From assembly GCA_036936605.1 (NCBI GenBank), contig JAUPFV010000002.1, forward strand, positions 341,436,654 to 341,500,653: 64,000 bases of DNA, in the 5' to 3' direction. A program made the translations under genes and the position numbers. Shown here one piece after another: positions 12,790-25,060 of the stretch. Under the pieces are notes generated by a model. It was not told the DNA's origin, made no database searches, and saw only the letters and a program-made list of their open reading frames with translations. This DNA comes from Limnanthes douglasii subsp. nivea. Lineage: Eukaryota; Streptophyta; Magnoliopsida; Brassicales; Limnanthaceae. Positions within the stretch are counted from its first letter, which is position 1; every line of letters begins with the position of its first letter.

Positions 12790-13690
12790 TTGGTGAGAGA
12801 TTTATATATGAAATTAAAATAAAGTTTGTACTAGTAAAACTAATTTTGTGTACAACCAATCATATACTAAACGAGCGATACTTAATTTTCAAACCGCCGA
12901 TGTAAGTAATATATGTGCAAGTTATGATGATGTTGATGTCGGGATAGAAGTTGAAAAAGAAAATGTGTTGGACACAAATTGGGAGAGTGTACAGGTGGTA
13001 CAGATTTTTTGTACCGTGATAATATATTTCATTAACGATAAATAATTTTCATAATACTGGTGCCAGTAATATACCTATGGTATGTGACGATCGTACTGAC
13101 GGTAAAGTATTGTTAAAAACAAGTCCACTTTAGACAAGAACTGAGAGAGTGTATTAAAAAGTATAATATTATCGTATCGCTAATAATATATTACACTAAT
13201 AGTACATAATTTTCATACCGCCGATGCCACTGATATACCAGTAGTGTGTAATGATGGTACCACCGATATAGGAGTTGGAAAATAACTATGTTTTTTTTAT
13301 AAGAACTATAAGAGTATAATGAAAGTACAAACTTTTTATACCATTAGAAAGATACTACACCAAAGGTATTTCATATCACCGATGTGAGTAATATACATGT
13401 GGTGTATAATGATAGTACCAACGGTATAGGTTTTGAACAACAACTAAATTTTGGACAAGAACTAGGATAGTGCATATTTTTTGTAACAGTGGTAAAATAC
13501 TACACCAATAGTATAAAACTTTCCTACCTCAAGCGCCACTAATATACTGGCGGTGTATAATGATTTTACCGTCCATATGTGAGTTGAAAAAACTGACCTT
13601 TTTATTCACAACTTCTATACCATCAGAACAAATATTATATCGGTCGCTTGAGGGATTGGTACCACCAATATAGTAGTGCAAAAAGAAACA
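12790..13690. repeat. Degenerate ~160-bp tandem repeat, five copies
   Basis: A block around 'CCGATGCCACTGATATACC...GTGTATAATGATGGTACC' recurs with anchors near 12895, 13056, 13218, 13378 and 13533, giving spacings of about 161, 162, 160 and 155. Each unit also holds GAACTAG/GAACTGAGAGAGTG and ATACTACACCAATAGTA-like sequence. Units are perhaps 65-75% alike by eye. It may be subterminal repeats of a DNA transposon or a small old satellite array. Confidence 0.65.
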
Positions 13691-13849
13691 AATATTTCTA
13701 AGTTTTCGTACCATCATAAACAACATCAACAATGCAAGAAAAAAAATATTTTAGTAAATATAAAAAATATAACATAAGAAAGATTCTAATCAACATAGGA
13801 AACATCATCCACATCCAAAAATATTCGTGACATCATCATTCGTCTTCGA

Positions 13850-14179
13850 TTAAGAAAACATCAACATCCAAAAGTGCAATCCAAATACAAAAACATCATT
13901 CATCCGCGGTTGAGAAAACATACATAAGATAAAATAGTATAGAATAATCAGGACCCACAAAGTAGTGATATTCATAACTAGATTCGCGAAATTCATTTTT
14001 TCTTCTTCGTTGTTGGAAATAGATCGAATATCATTGGTCTTTTGAATCGACTCTAGTGCATCATTATCACCAAAAACTTTATGAGTGATGATATAACACC
14101 CATACCACTTCACATAGTTATCGTACCAAACTGTCGTGAACTTACAGTTTCCAGAAATGTGAGGTTTTATACGGTCCAC
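13850..14179 (-). other. Unrecognised open frame of 109 codons beside the 160-bp repeats
   Basis: This frame opens with MDRIKPHISGNCKF and contains a hydrophobic stretch near residues 70-90. I recognise no domain. A further short frame on the same strand (14490-14684) and coding-like sequence without an ATG around 14300-14420 suggest a decayed transposon gene, but I cannot name it. Confidence 0.2.
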
Positions 14180-15249
14180 TGGAAGTAAACGGTTACGTCA
14201 TCCATTCTAATTAGACATCATGCAAGGGTATCGGTTATGCTCCCTTTCTTAATATATGGTATAGCTTATTGAGGAGACTTTGTCTTATCCTGGATCATAC
14301 CAAACTACCGCATCACTCGTTTCGTGATATATCTTTCCACAATCCACATAACCCAAATCAGATTGTTGTAGAGTATGATCTTTTGTACCGAGAACCAAGC
14401 CCTCATTTTTGCATATGGCTTGAATATAAGTTGTAAACAAACACATAACTTAACATGTTCTGACCAAACAAACTAACACACTTTGGATTTCATAAAAGTA
14501 AAACAAAAAGTGAAATAGATATATCATTCCTCTTGAGACCAATAATAATGTTACGATAACAGATTTTTTGGTCACACATTCGTTCCAATAGCTTTTTTGG
14601 CAACCGACTAAGAATATTCGGATTTGACATGTTATACCTATTATTTATGTAGAAGAAAAAACAATGATAATGGTCATAGATCATAAATATGATTGTGTCA
14701 TCTTTTTATTTTCAAATTTTCGAAATTTTCGCTATAATCCATAATATAATGCAACTTTTACTGACATTTCGGTACAAATCCATTGTACAAACTATCATGG
14801 ATCAATTTGAACAAACACACTCTTTTATAATCTTAATAAAAAAATATAGATAAGTATGAGTTTGATGTTTGATATAATCAAATTTTATAAATTTTATAGT
14901 ATATACTTAATTAACTAAAATTAATCTTTTTAAAAATCATATTTTAACAGAATAAAAAAAAATTAGATATTTTAATTATGTTTTAATGTATAAATTTACA
15001 TATCACTCTCAAAAAATTAGAAGTTATATATTTATCATTTATTTTATAAAATTCGAATTAAAGTTTCAAAAATTAAGTTTCAATCAATAAATTTCTTGGT
15101 AATGATGTTTTGCTGTATTGCATTTTAAGGCAAATAAAATTTTAATTTATACTATTTTGAAATATATACTTATATAAGCAAGCTTGAGGACTCCGCCTAA
15201 TATTCTATCCGAGCATCTGTAATTACATAAGATGACGACAATTCACACA

Positions 15250-15330
15250 ACTCTATAATAGAGTATCCGAGTATATATATATATAGAGGAGAGGACGCAA
15301 CAAATTCATCAACCACTATGCCTACTTATT
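15250..15330 (+). promoter_or_regulatory. TATA-rich segment upstream of the beta-amylase fragment
   Basis: A TATATATATATATAGAGGAGAGG run lies about 170 bp before the first beta-amylase-like exon, followed by ATG at 15318 that opens the frame entering that exon. It could act as a core promoter for a chimeric transcript or be a chance AT microsatellite. Confidence 0.25.
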
Positions 15331-15437
15331 ACAACTTTATAAAACCAAAGAAAGATAGTTTTCCCTTAAGTTCTAAGTTTTCAAAACTATTATGTATTGA
15401 AATGACTTTTAAAAATCAGATACGGAGAACTAAAAGA

Positions 15438-16057
15438 GTGGTTTTGGTTGATCATGCCGATCGGGTGATTTCTTTTGCAAGATTAGCTTTTGAAAGCACA
15501 TGCTTTGCTGTAAAGGTGAGATCCTTCTGTTTACACATTTAGGCTTTAATCGTCTACTACATATCATGCTTTTAGATATAACTTGAGCGTTCTAACTGCT
15601 GAGCAGTTGTCAGCTTTCCACTGTTGGTGCAAAACATCAAGTCAAGCTCCTGAGTTAAGGGCTAGATACTACAACCCAAGCAACCATGATGGTTATGCGG
15701 CAATTGCTGCAGTGCTAAAGAAGAATGGAGCCATTCTAAACTTCAAATTTTGGGTAGTGCACTTTTCAAGGATACTAGCAGATCCTGAGCGGTTAGAGTG
15801 GCAGGTTAAATTAATTATATCAAGATTCTTCATATCTGTTTTTAGTCGTTGTGTTTTTTTGTTTTTTTTTTCGGAATCCTGATACTTGATTTGAATTACT
15901 TGTTCAATAATTCATCAAATCTCTGTAACAGGTACTAACTGCTTGGGATGTTGACATAGCAATTTGTAGTGAGAATGTGTTTCCCTTTCATGACGGGCTC
16001 GGGTATAACAAGATGCTCGATAGTGCAAAGCCTGTGTCTCACCCAAACAGAAAACAT
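15438..16057 (+). pseudogene. Beta-amylase fragment (three exons), truncated
   Basis: Beta-amylase releases maltose from starch ends; chloroplast forms act in leaf starch breakdown. Three blocks with GT-AG boundaries match the central part of the family: 15438-15515 (VDHADRVISFA), 15607-15804 (WCKTSSQAPELRARYYNPS, then DGYAAIAAVLKKNGAILNF and LADPERLEWQ) and 15932-16057 (AWDVDIAICSENVFP, with the Glu of the family's ENAL catalytic block, then GYNKMLDSAKP). The wording after NF and the ADPE-LxWQ block look most like the BAM3 subgroup. About ten residues are missing after NF, one Ala is lost before WD, and the N-terminal half and the last exon (TYLRL region) are absent. Only about 130 of roughly 500 residues remain, so this is a gene fragment. 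Splice phases are compatible, so it could still be spliced. Confidence 0.75.
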
Positions 16058-16225
16058 GTAACTCTCTCTATACATACATATATACATTTACATATATACA
16101 TTTATCTAGATTTTCACATATTGATTAGATTATTTGTTGAATCAGTTAATTTTATGTAAGTTCATATCCATTCATATGAACAATGGGTGTGATTTCTGCA
16201 CAATTTAATGATTCCACATTCTACA

Positions 16226-16351
16226 GAATATTCAAGGTTTTATGATAAAAACAACGTGGACTGTGGAGCCTGTTGTCACAAATTCCCTTCCTCCTGGAAC
16301 TGAGTCAAGAACGGTCTCTAGTTTCTTCAACGACCTTGCCTATCTTACATA
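16226..16351 (+). pseudogene. Exon-like segment of unknown origin between beta-amylase and GDH pieces
   Basis: After a CTACAG acceptor, a 41-codon frame runs to a TAG with even, coding-like composition, including TTWTVEPVVTNSLPPGTES. It matches neither beta-amylase nor glutamate dehydrogenase. It may be a third captured gene piece or the last exon of a chimeric transcript. Confidence 0.35.
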
Positions 16352-16360
16352 GTTAGATAG

Positions 16361-17349
<989 letters not shown>

Positions 17350-20300
17350 AATAGTCCTCACTCCTACCGTTCGCTCTTGGCTTACTATATGTGCTTTTAT
17401 TGTAAAATTTCATACTCTAGAATATGTTTCGTGCCTCTTGGAAATTGAGATTTCAATCGAATTTGAGCTCCAACATCTGAGTTTTTTCTATTGAAAGGTT
17501 ACGTGTGGTGGAAGTTAGTAAGTTATTATTTCCACGTGAAATGTTTATATAAATGTAAACACAAAAAGTTAGTCCATACATTTGACTATATAAAACAACC
17601 ACTTTTAATAAATCTCAGTGTATAACAAACTTATATATGTATATATTAAATTTCAATATACTCGTAATAAATACGAAAATATCATAAATGCCGTGATTCA
17701 AAATTCCAATCATATATAAATTATTATTTTAATCTATACGTCATTTTTTTTAATTGAAAAGTACACATGATATATTTTCTTTTGTAAATATTTTATTTAT
17801 TTATTTTGAATTATTTCAAGCTAAATTTTCTTGACATCATTAATCAATATATATCGGGTTAATATTAATACTAGTCGAGTCGTTTTTATTTAATTTTTAT
17901 TTTTTGTTTGGTTTATTTCTTTTGTAATATTAATATTTAGTCGAACCGTTTTTATTTTTTGTTTAGTTTATGTTTTTTTGTTTTAGTTTTTTTGTTGATG
18001 CAATGTAGGGGTTTTTTTTACTTTTCTTTTCATAAAGAAACGCCAAAACATAATTGATTCAGCTGAATGACAAAAATAAACAACGATAAATGAAACCATA
18101 TTCCAAGGAAAACATGATAAATAAAACCTTATGTTGAACCCTTTGTAGTGAAAATTATTATTATTCAACAAAAATTGTTTAAAATTAAGGTGTATGAGGT
18201 TTTATATACGAGGTGTTCAAAACCTTAATTATAATACAAATAAATAAAATAAATATCTTAAAATAGAATCAAATCAAATATTAAAACAATTAGACTTGAT
18301 TTGAATAATATAAAATATTTGAATAAAATAAAATAAATTTAAAACGTTTTTGTATGGGTTTTTGAGCTACATCATTGTTTACTTTCAACGTCGCGTGGAT
18401 GTATCACAACATGAAACGACTTGGTACAACTCTTCTTACAAAATTACTTCTGATCATAAATATTTCAAAGCTCATAGACTATATTACATATTTTGCACAT
18501 TCATAGAATTGGTTACTCGAAAATTTTTGAAAAATTTACAAGTTGATGAGAATATTCCCTCATCATTACATCCTCACATGGATAATGGTTCAGACATTCT
18601 AGAATGAGCTACAGTCTAACAACTAGTTGATAATATATGCAACAAATGAAGGGTCCACCAACAAGAGAACGAATGAAGAAGCATATGAAATAAACTACGG
18701 ATAACCAATTTTACAAATTTCGTAAGATGTTTCGAAGATTGAAGTTTAATATTTCATTCGATGATCTATTAAAACAAATGCCAAAGTATTAAAAAAAATA
18801 TTATGACTCAAAAAATAGTTTCAAGATTTCGAGTTGGTGTTGTTGATTGAATAATCTACTACATTGCTTCATAACAAACTACTACCAAAACTCAAAGATC
18901 AATCCAGTTTTACTATACCTTGAACACTTGTTATTATTAGTTTAGAAAAATAATTATGTTATTGATGTGTTATTATAAATTTTATATCTTTAATTTATAT
19001 AAACTTAGAATAATAAGAAATTAAACCTACGATTGTGCCATTGCAACTAGTTGCTAAATCTTCTAAACGTCTGAGGAGAATAATAAAAAATATTCTAATG
19101 AAAGTAGATAATTTCATGTTTAAATATACTTCATTATTCTAGATATAGAGGAATATAAAATTTTACCTTTAATTTTAAAATTACCAATTTTAGTACTATT
19201 TGGACCATAATAGATGTTGAGGCTCGTAAATTAAGAATTTGTGTAGATGGCGAACAATAGAGTTTAGTGCGTTTGAAGCTATAATCACTTGGATAACAAT
19301 ATTTGTTTCTCAATAAATATAATACATAGATTAATTTAAAAATATACATGAAACCCTTACTTTTTTTGTAAGTTAAATAAAAACATGTATGAATCCTTTC
19401 ATTTTTCTGAAATTAATTTGAAAATGATCATGAAACTTTTCCTCATTCTGTATTAGAAACTTTATTAATAATTTTTTAAACTAGACGAGAATGATATTTG
19501 TTGTAAGATGTAGTTGAGTTTGTAAAATATTTGAATAACCTACCAATTCTAGATCATAACCTTAAGCTTAAAATATTTCTAATTTTAAAAATAGAGTAAA
19601 AATCACTCATTTTGGAATTTCATAAATTAATACTAAAATAATTGTCTTCACATTTAAGTTATGTGTATTTAGAAGAGCCTAAATATTTTTTGATTATTAA
19701 TACTTCCTTATATACAACACATCAAGCGTATATTCTAAGAGTATTAATACCATTTCACAAAATCATTCTGAGTGTATTAAGACAATTCAAGGAAATCATT
19801 TGATGGACAATCTCTAATATCATAGGGATTAACCCTTTAATATGGTAACATAAAACTTTGATGGAAGAAATATGCAAACCAATTGTATAACCACAAAGGT
19901 TGTTAAATCTAGCCATATAGGAGGTGGTGATAAAATAAGTGGTACAATTATTGGATGTTGGTATTATATACCCAATTTTAGATGGTACTTGGGTGAATCC
20001 GATACAAATTGTCTGAAACAGGAATATCGGTGATCACAAACGATATGAATGAAATAATACCAAACCCGAACGGTTGTGGGATGGAGATTATGAATTTATT
20101 ATAGGAGATTAAATCACAAAACACATAAAAATAATTTCCCTCATTTAATCATTGATCAGATGTTGGAGGGATTAGTTCGTCATGTTTTCAATTGTTTCCT
20201 TAATTGATATTTTGGATCTTACCAAATTTCAATTCAACTCGAAAAATTAAAGACGACCACTTTCACATGCACGGATGGTATTTTTGTGTATCAGAATATG

Positions 20301-21823
20301 TTTTTTGTCTATGAAATTCACAAGCCACTTTTGAGTGTTGAATAATGTCTATTATTTTGGATATGGTTAAAACCTCCATCGAAGTGTTCCTGAATAAATT
20401 TTATATATTTGATGATTCATTTGAAATTTGTTATTTTAGAAATTGTTTCTTGTGTTGCACAAATGTGTTGATACTAACATTTTTCTAAATTCGAAAAAGT
20501 ATATTATATAGTACAAGATGGGAATATTTTAAAACATCGCATCTCATTAAAGTTGGCATGTTGTAAATTCAAAAGCTGAAAAGTACTTTAGAGAATATTT
20601 GGAAAAACCAATCATAGCCGTGTGATGGTTTATATAACCTTATTTTTTGCCCAACTTGAGGTGATCATTTGGACAATATGATGAAAATTATTTTGTAGAT
20701 CCTGTAAACCTATAGTATTTCCACTTGTGCATGGATTCTTTTCAAATTTACTTGTACTTAGAGAAGACGAGCATGTTGTATCATTTATGGGTAATAGTAT
20801 AGAGTGTACAACGATTTTGATTAATGCATTATTTCAACTTCTTTTTAAAACAAATTATTTGTATTTTTGTGAAGTTAATATTTATTATGATGAATTTTAT
20901 GAATAATCTCTATAGAATTATCAAATTGGACTTGTCTTACAAAACATTTTTCTTCGAACATCACTCTTTTGTTTTATCTATGTTTGCGTATCCATTATTT
21001 TTGTTGTTATTTCGCTTTATTGTTCTATTTTTTTGTTTTATTTTCTATAACTTGTTTGTATAACCATTTATATAATCTTCCATGTTATTTTTCTATTTGT
21101 TTTCTTTTTTATATATTTATAGCGATAAAACATATTAGTTTTCAATCCATGCTACATAGATAATAATGATTCTCCCCGCAAATCGGGGTAATATTGTTTA
21201 TTTATACTTATTTTATATAAAGTATTATTAATGTTGGAGATACTATTCAATGTTAAGTTGGGGTGTGGGATATTAAACCATAGTCTACTAGTGTCACAAA
21301 TGAAATTACATGATCTCGAATACCAGAAATCGCATACTTTATTATTTTAGGAATCTAATTTAGGTTTAGTGAATTGTTACTTAGTAGAAAAGAAATATTG
21401 CATGTTTAGAGTTTTATTTTAAAAAGTTTTTATTATATTTTGTTGTTTGGATAATGTATACTTTTAATTTTTGTATGTGTTAGCACACTTGGATATATAT
21501 GCCCATTCTCATCACATTTACAATACTTGATTTTACGTTCTCTAGGATTATCCTCACACTCCTAGTTTTTAATTTAGGGCTTGTCTAGGCTTGTGTTTCC
21601 CTGTCTTGAGTTGAATATTTTGAGCATCGTGCTAAATTTATTTATTAACAAAAAAATCAAAATTACTTATGTTAGTTAATTATTCAGAGACGTGTTTAGT
21701 AACACTCGTGAATGTCATTTTTTACACTTTATTTGAGACATGTTTGTCTCACCCGGATTTGTCTTGGTTATATATTTGGTTTTTTCATTTGTGAACCAGT
21801 AATTGGGAGTCACTCATTAACTG
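17350..21823. other. AT-rich stretch with no recognised gene
   Basis: Only short or low-complexity open frames are present (for example hydrophobic, T-rich frames at 20824-21163 and an 85-codon frame at 18350-18607 without a recognised domain). A sequence resembling a weak polyadenylation region (TTGTAAAATTTCATACTC) follows the GDH stop. I recognise no repeat family or gene. Confidence 0.45.
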
Positions 21824-22139
21824 TGATGAGAGAATAAATGACAAGAATAAGGAATCTTGGATCTTGGACCTGATATGATTAGAGCTCAAAATGTAGAGAG
21901 AGAAAGTAGAAACAGAATATATTAAAGAATTGTCCACCTACCACGAATCAATGGGTTCCCTTTTATAGTGGGGAAGGTGGGACCCATTTATGTCTTTGGT
22001 AGTCTTTATTGTTTCACAAACTACTTTATTTACATATTGTCCTCAAGTAAATAAATAAATACAATAATGGGCATATGTCCCTTCTCCTCTTTGCAATTAA
22101 CTTCTTTTCCAATGGGACTGTCGAATTACTCCCTTATCA
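21824..22139 (-). repeat. TE-A 3' LTR (left)
   Basis: It begins TGATGAG and ends TTATCA. It retains a TATAAAAGG box on the minus strand (complement of 21961-21967). It lacks 14 bp present in the right copy near 32480. Confidence 0.92.
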
Positions 22140-22160
22140 GTAGCCCCCCAGTCTTCAAGA
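22140..22160 (-). other. TE-A polypurine tract
   Basis: On the minus strand, GACTGGGGGGCTAC directly precedes the 3' LTR start TGATAAGG. A G-run followed by GCTAC is the usual plus-strand primer for plant gypsy elements of this type. Confidence 0.75.
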
Positions 22161-22670
22161 GCATCGAGAATGAAGACTTGTAAATAAATAAATTATTTCA
22201 AAACGTCTTTGTCCTCCATGCCTCGGTATCGATCGACCACCTTGCCTCGGTATCGGTGCGGCTGAAGAAGACATCCCTGACCGATTGTTTTTCCTTTGTG
22301 ATGTCCGACCCCCTATATTTAAAGCTTCTGAGACGGCTACGAATCGTCCCCGACGCTAAAAGACTTTATTATGGGCCTACCACTGACCCCAACTAATCGA
22401 TTCCCCATGGGCCCAAACGGGTAATCAGGCCTTGGAAGAGAAACCGAATATGTGGAGCCCATCTAGTGTACCCATCTGTACTAACCGGTGCAGACCTACG
22501 ATGCTAGCCTGACAAGACCCTATAACGTGCTCTATTGGAGCTGAATCTACACGTGTCCTCCCCTTACTTGAAGCGTGCTCGTCTGCACATTTCTTCAAAA
22601 GGCTCTTCAACTTCCCGTATTTTTTTGTCATTTGGCCTCTCTGATGCGTAAAGCGGTTAAGGCAAGCTGC

Positions 22671-22752
22671 CTATAAATAATCCACTCACAAAATCAGTCT
22701 GAGAATTTCTAGAGAGAGAAAGTTCTGCCCTGATCATTCTAGAGAGAGAAAG
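22671..22752 (+). promoter_or_regulatory. TE-A antisense promoter: TATA box and repeated leader motif
   Basis: CTATAAATAA (22671) is followed by two copies of TTCTAGAGAGAGAAAG 30 bp apart (22707 and 22737). TE-D has the same arrangement with the same 30-bp spacing, and TE-C has a TATA box with a CT-rich leader at the matching place. This supports a dedicated promoter for the plus-strand gene rather than use of the LTR. Confidence 0.6.
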
Positions 22753-23926
22753 CATTGTTTATGAAAGCAAGAACCCGAAGCTGAAATAGAAGTCAAAGAA
22801 GCAGAACGAGTCTGTATTTAGGTTTATTGACTGGGCTAGTATTATCGATCGAGCCGAAGAATATCGAGCTGCGGGATTGATCTGGAGTTCTGACACTAAG
22901 CCTTTCGCACCTGTGCCTTTACCCCCAGGACCCCGTTCTACCCAATCCCATTCCTGCTGAAACTTTCATCGTGCCTGAACCTGCTGACGCTCAAACCCCC
23001 GAGGCTATCGTTATTCCCTCCAGCGGCAGCTCTCCAAACTCCCCGATCGCACAGTCCGACCACCCGACGCCACCGTCGGTAAATTCTCCCACTAGCTCAC
23101 CCACTTTTCTTCCTAGACGCCAAGGAAGAACTAAGATCCTTTCAATGGGGGATTCCAGCACCTCTACTTCACCTGCGGGGGGTACCTCTCCTGAAATAGT
23201 CCAGCTGAATCCCACCATTCAAGTGTACCGGACGGGTATCAATACCGCGTGTACCCGTTTGGGCGTTGTCCGAAGGGATCTCGACCGTCAGAACCTGGAG
23301 ATTGAGCGTGCTCGCCAACAGCTCAAAACCGAATCAAAGTTCGCCCGCACCGGCAGCAACTCCAGCTTTATAGATCCTTTTTCCCAATTGGTCAATCCTG
23401 AAGCTGCTGGCTCCCATATGCCCGATGTTATCCCGGTAGAAGATGCTAATGAGCCAGACGCGGGGAATGGAACGGGGGAAGGTGTTTTCGTTGTTGGTAG
23501 GGCTGCTGCTCCTCCCGAAGAACCCCTTCTAGCAGAGATAGAAGCAGTCATAACCACCACTTACCACCGGCTGTTTCCCAGGGACAGCGTTATTTCCCTT
23601 TTTGAGGGCAAATATCTCTACTTCTCTGCCGTGGAACAGGCAGAGCTTCTGATCCGATGGGGGATCCCGGAGTGCATCACAGTACGATTCCCCGTTCCTG
23701 GTAGGGGTGAGCAAAAACCGAAAAAAACCGAACCGACCGACCAAACCAAACCGAAATTTGTCGGTTTGGTCGGTCTAAAAATAATAATAATCGATTTCGG
23801 TTTTAAAATTTCAAACCGAAATAAATTCGGTCGATTTTCGGTTTTTCGGAAAGGGGAACCGAATATAACCGAAACCGACCGAAGTTATATAGAGTTTTAT
23901 ACCCCTTTTATATCAGCTTACTACTT

Positions 23927-24006
23927 CGTCCTAGTGGTCCTATATTAATATTTAAGGTACTTGTGGCATGGGGGGCGATGTGTTCGAACCCCACAAGTGC
24001 CTTTTT
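23927..24006 (+). other. tRNA-like / pol III promoter-like segment inside the MITE
   Basis: TCCTAGTGGTCC resembles a tRNA A box, and GTGTTCGAACCCCAC (23980-23994) resembles a T arm / B box with pairing ends, followed by GTGCC and a TTTTT run. It does not fold as a full tRNA because the acceptor 5' side and anticodon arm are unclear. It may be a tRNA- or SINE-derived piece. Confidence 0.4.
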
Positions 24007-24030
24007 AGATTTTCATCAAAACTTTAAGCC

Positions 24031-24150
24031 GACTTTCATTACTATTTAACTTCTCCGTCATTCTGTTTCCTTTCATTATTATTTAACTTCTCCATCATTC
24101 CGTTTCCTTTCATTATTATTTAACTTCTCCTCATTCCGTTTCCTTTTTTT
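24031..24150. repeat. Three-copy ~38-bp repeat in the MITE interior
   Basis: CTTTCATTA(C/T)TATTTAACTTCTCC followed by TCATTC(T/C)GTTTC occurs three times in a row with small differences. Confidence 0.8.
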
Positions 24151-24991
24151 ATTTGTATTTCTTTATGTCATATATTTTTTTATTTGTTACACTTAAATAG
24201 CAATATTATTATAGTATTTATTATATTAAAATTATAACTATAAATTTAATATTATAAATATAAAAAATTAATAATTAGTTAACATTGTAATTTTTTTTGC
24301 AATTTTCTTTTTAAATTCTTCAACTAAAAAATTAATTCGAAAAAAACCGGATGGAACCGCATCGAACCGCACCGAACCGCACCGAACCGCACCGACCGAA
24401 CGTACCAAACCGCACCTCTGTTAAAACCGAAAAAACTGACCGAAACCGACCGAAACCGAAAAAAAACCGATTTTTTTATTACTAAATCGGTTTAATAATA
24501 TACAAACCGAATTATTTCGGTTCGGTTTAAAAATTTATAAAAAAACCGACCGAATCTCACCCCTAGTTCCTGGTGAGACGCCTGTGTATGTTCGGTCGCG
24601 GGAAATCGTCATCTTCGCAGAGCTCTTCAACTGGGCCTCCAGTTTCCCCTCGACCCTGAGATCGCTTTATACTTCAAGACAATTGGCATTTGCCCCTCAC
24701 AGCTAATGCCCAATGCGTGGTATACGCTGATGTCATGTATAACGGCCTCTCGCCTATCGGGTCGGGTTATGCCGATGAAGGAGTACATCGCCATGTCCGG
24801 ACTCTCTAACTCCCCCAAGTCATCCTTTTTCTATTCTTCCTTGGCCAACACTTGGAAGATCGTAAACAATTTTCTCGAGGGCGATAAGGGCTGAAAGAAT
24901 CGGTTTATCTTCCTTAGTGGTTGCTGGGAAAATGGCCGTCCATATACTAAGGAGAACTCGAGGAGGTTGCTGCGGACGTGGGTTCCCGATG

Positions 24992-25060
24992 GTAATCACA
25001 GAACATATATATATATATTGTTTTTTTGTTTTTACTAAGAAATATCCGACCTTTGTGCAG
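24992..25060 (+). other. TE-A antisense gene intron (69 bp, phase 1)
   Basis: GTAATC ... TTTGTGCAG with a TA microsatellite and a T-rich 3' part. It lies after the codons for TWVPD plus one base, exactly where TE-C and TE-D also have a GT-AG gap, so it is interpreted as a spliceosomal intron. Confidence 0.75.

Larger units (their letters stand above)
23702..24565. mobile_element. hAT-like non-autonomous element (MITE) inserted in the TE-A antisense gene
   Basis: The 864-bp insert starts TAGGGGTGAG and ends CTCACCCCTA (10-bp perfect inverted repeats), flanked by an 8-bp duplication GTTCCTGG (23694-23701 and 24566-24573). TAGGGGTG-type ends with 8-bp duplications are typical of hAT elements. 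Both ends are filled with AACCGA / TCGGTT repeats that can fold back. It has no transposase; the interior is AT-rich with a tRNA-like patch and a three-copy ~38-bp repeat. Confidence 0.9.
22814..24991 (+). pseudogene. TE-A antisense gene, exon 1 (putative gypsy-type transposon domain), interrupted
   Basis: Exon 1 encodes a Ser/Pro/Thr-rich N-terminal part, FIDWASIIDRAEEYRAAGLI at the start, then the domain known from plant annotations as 'putative gypsy type transposon' (Pfam PF04195 by memory): IPECITVRFPVP, AELFNWA, PSQLMPNAWYTLMSCI, ASRLSGRVMP and FLSGCWENGRPY. The ATG seen in TE-D at the same place is not present. A one-base frameshift lies near 22920-22950, the MITE at 23702-24565 splits the domain, and a TGA sits near 24892. 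Its role in the element is unknown. It reads against gag-pol and is joined by a short intron to exon 2. Confidence 0.75.

Noticed and set aside
15318..15437. ATG at 15318 as the true start of a beta-amylase gene
   Set aside because: The roughly 40 codons before VVLVDHADR do not resemble any beta-amylase part, and the N-terminal half of the enzyme is absent.
20824..21163. Hydrophobic open frames rich in Phe/Leu/Ile
   Set aside because: T-rich low-complexity DNA gives such frames by chance in overlapping registers; no motif.
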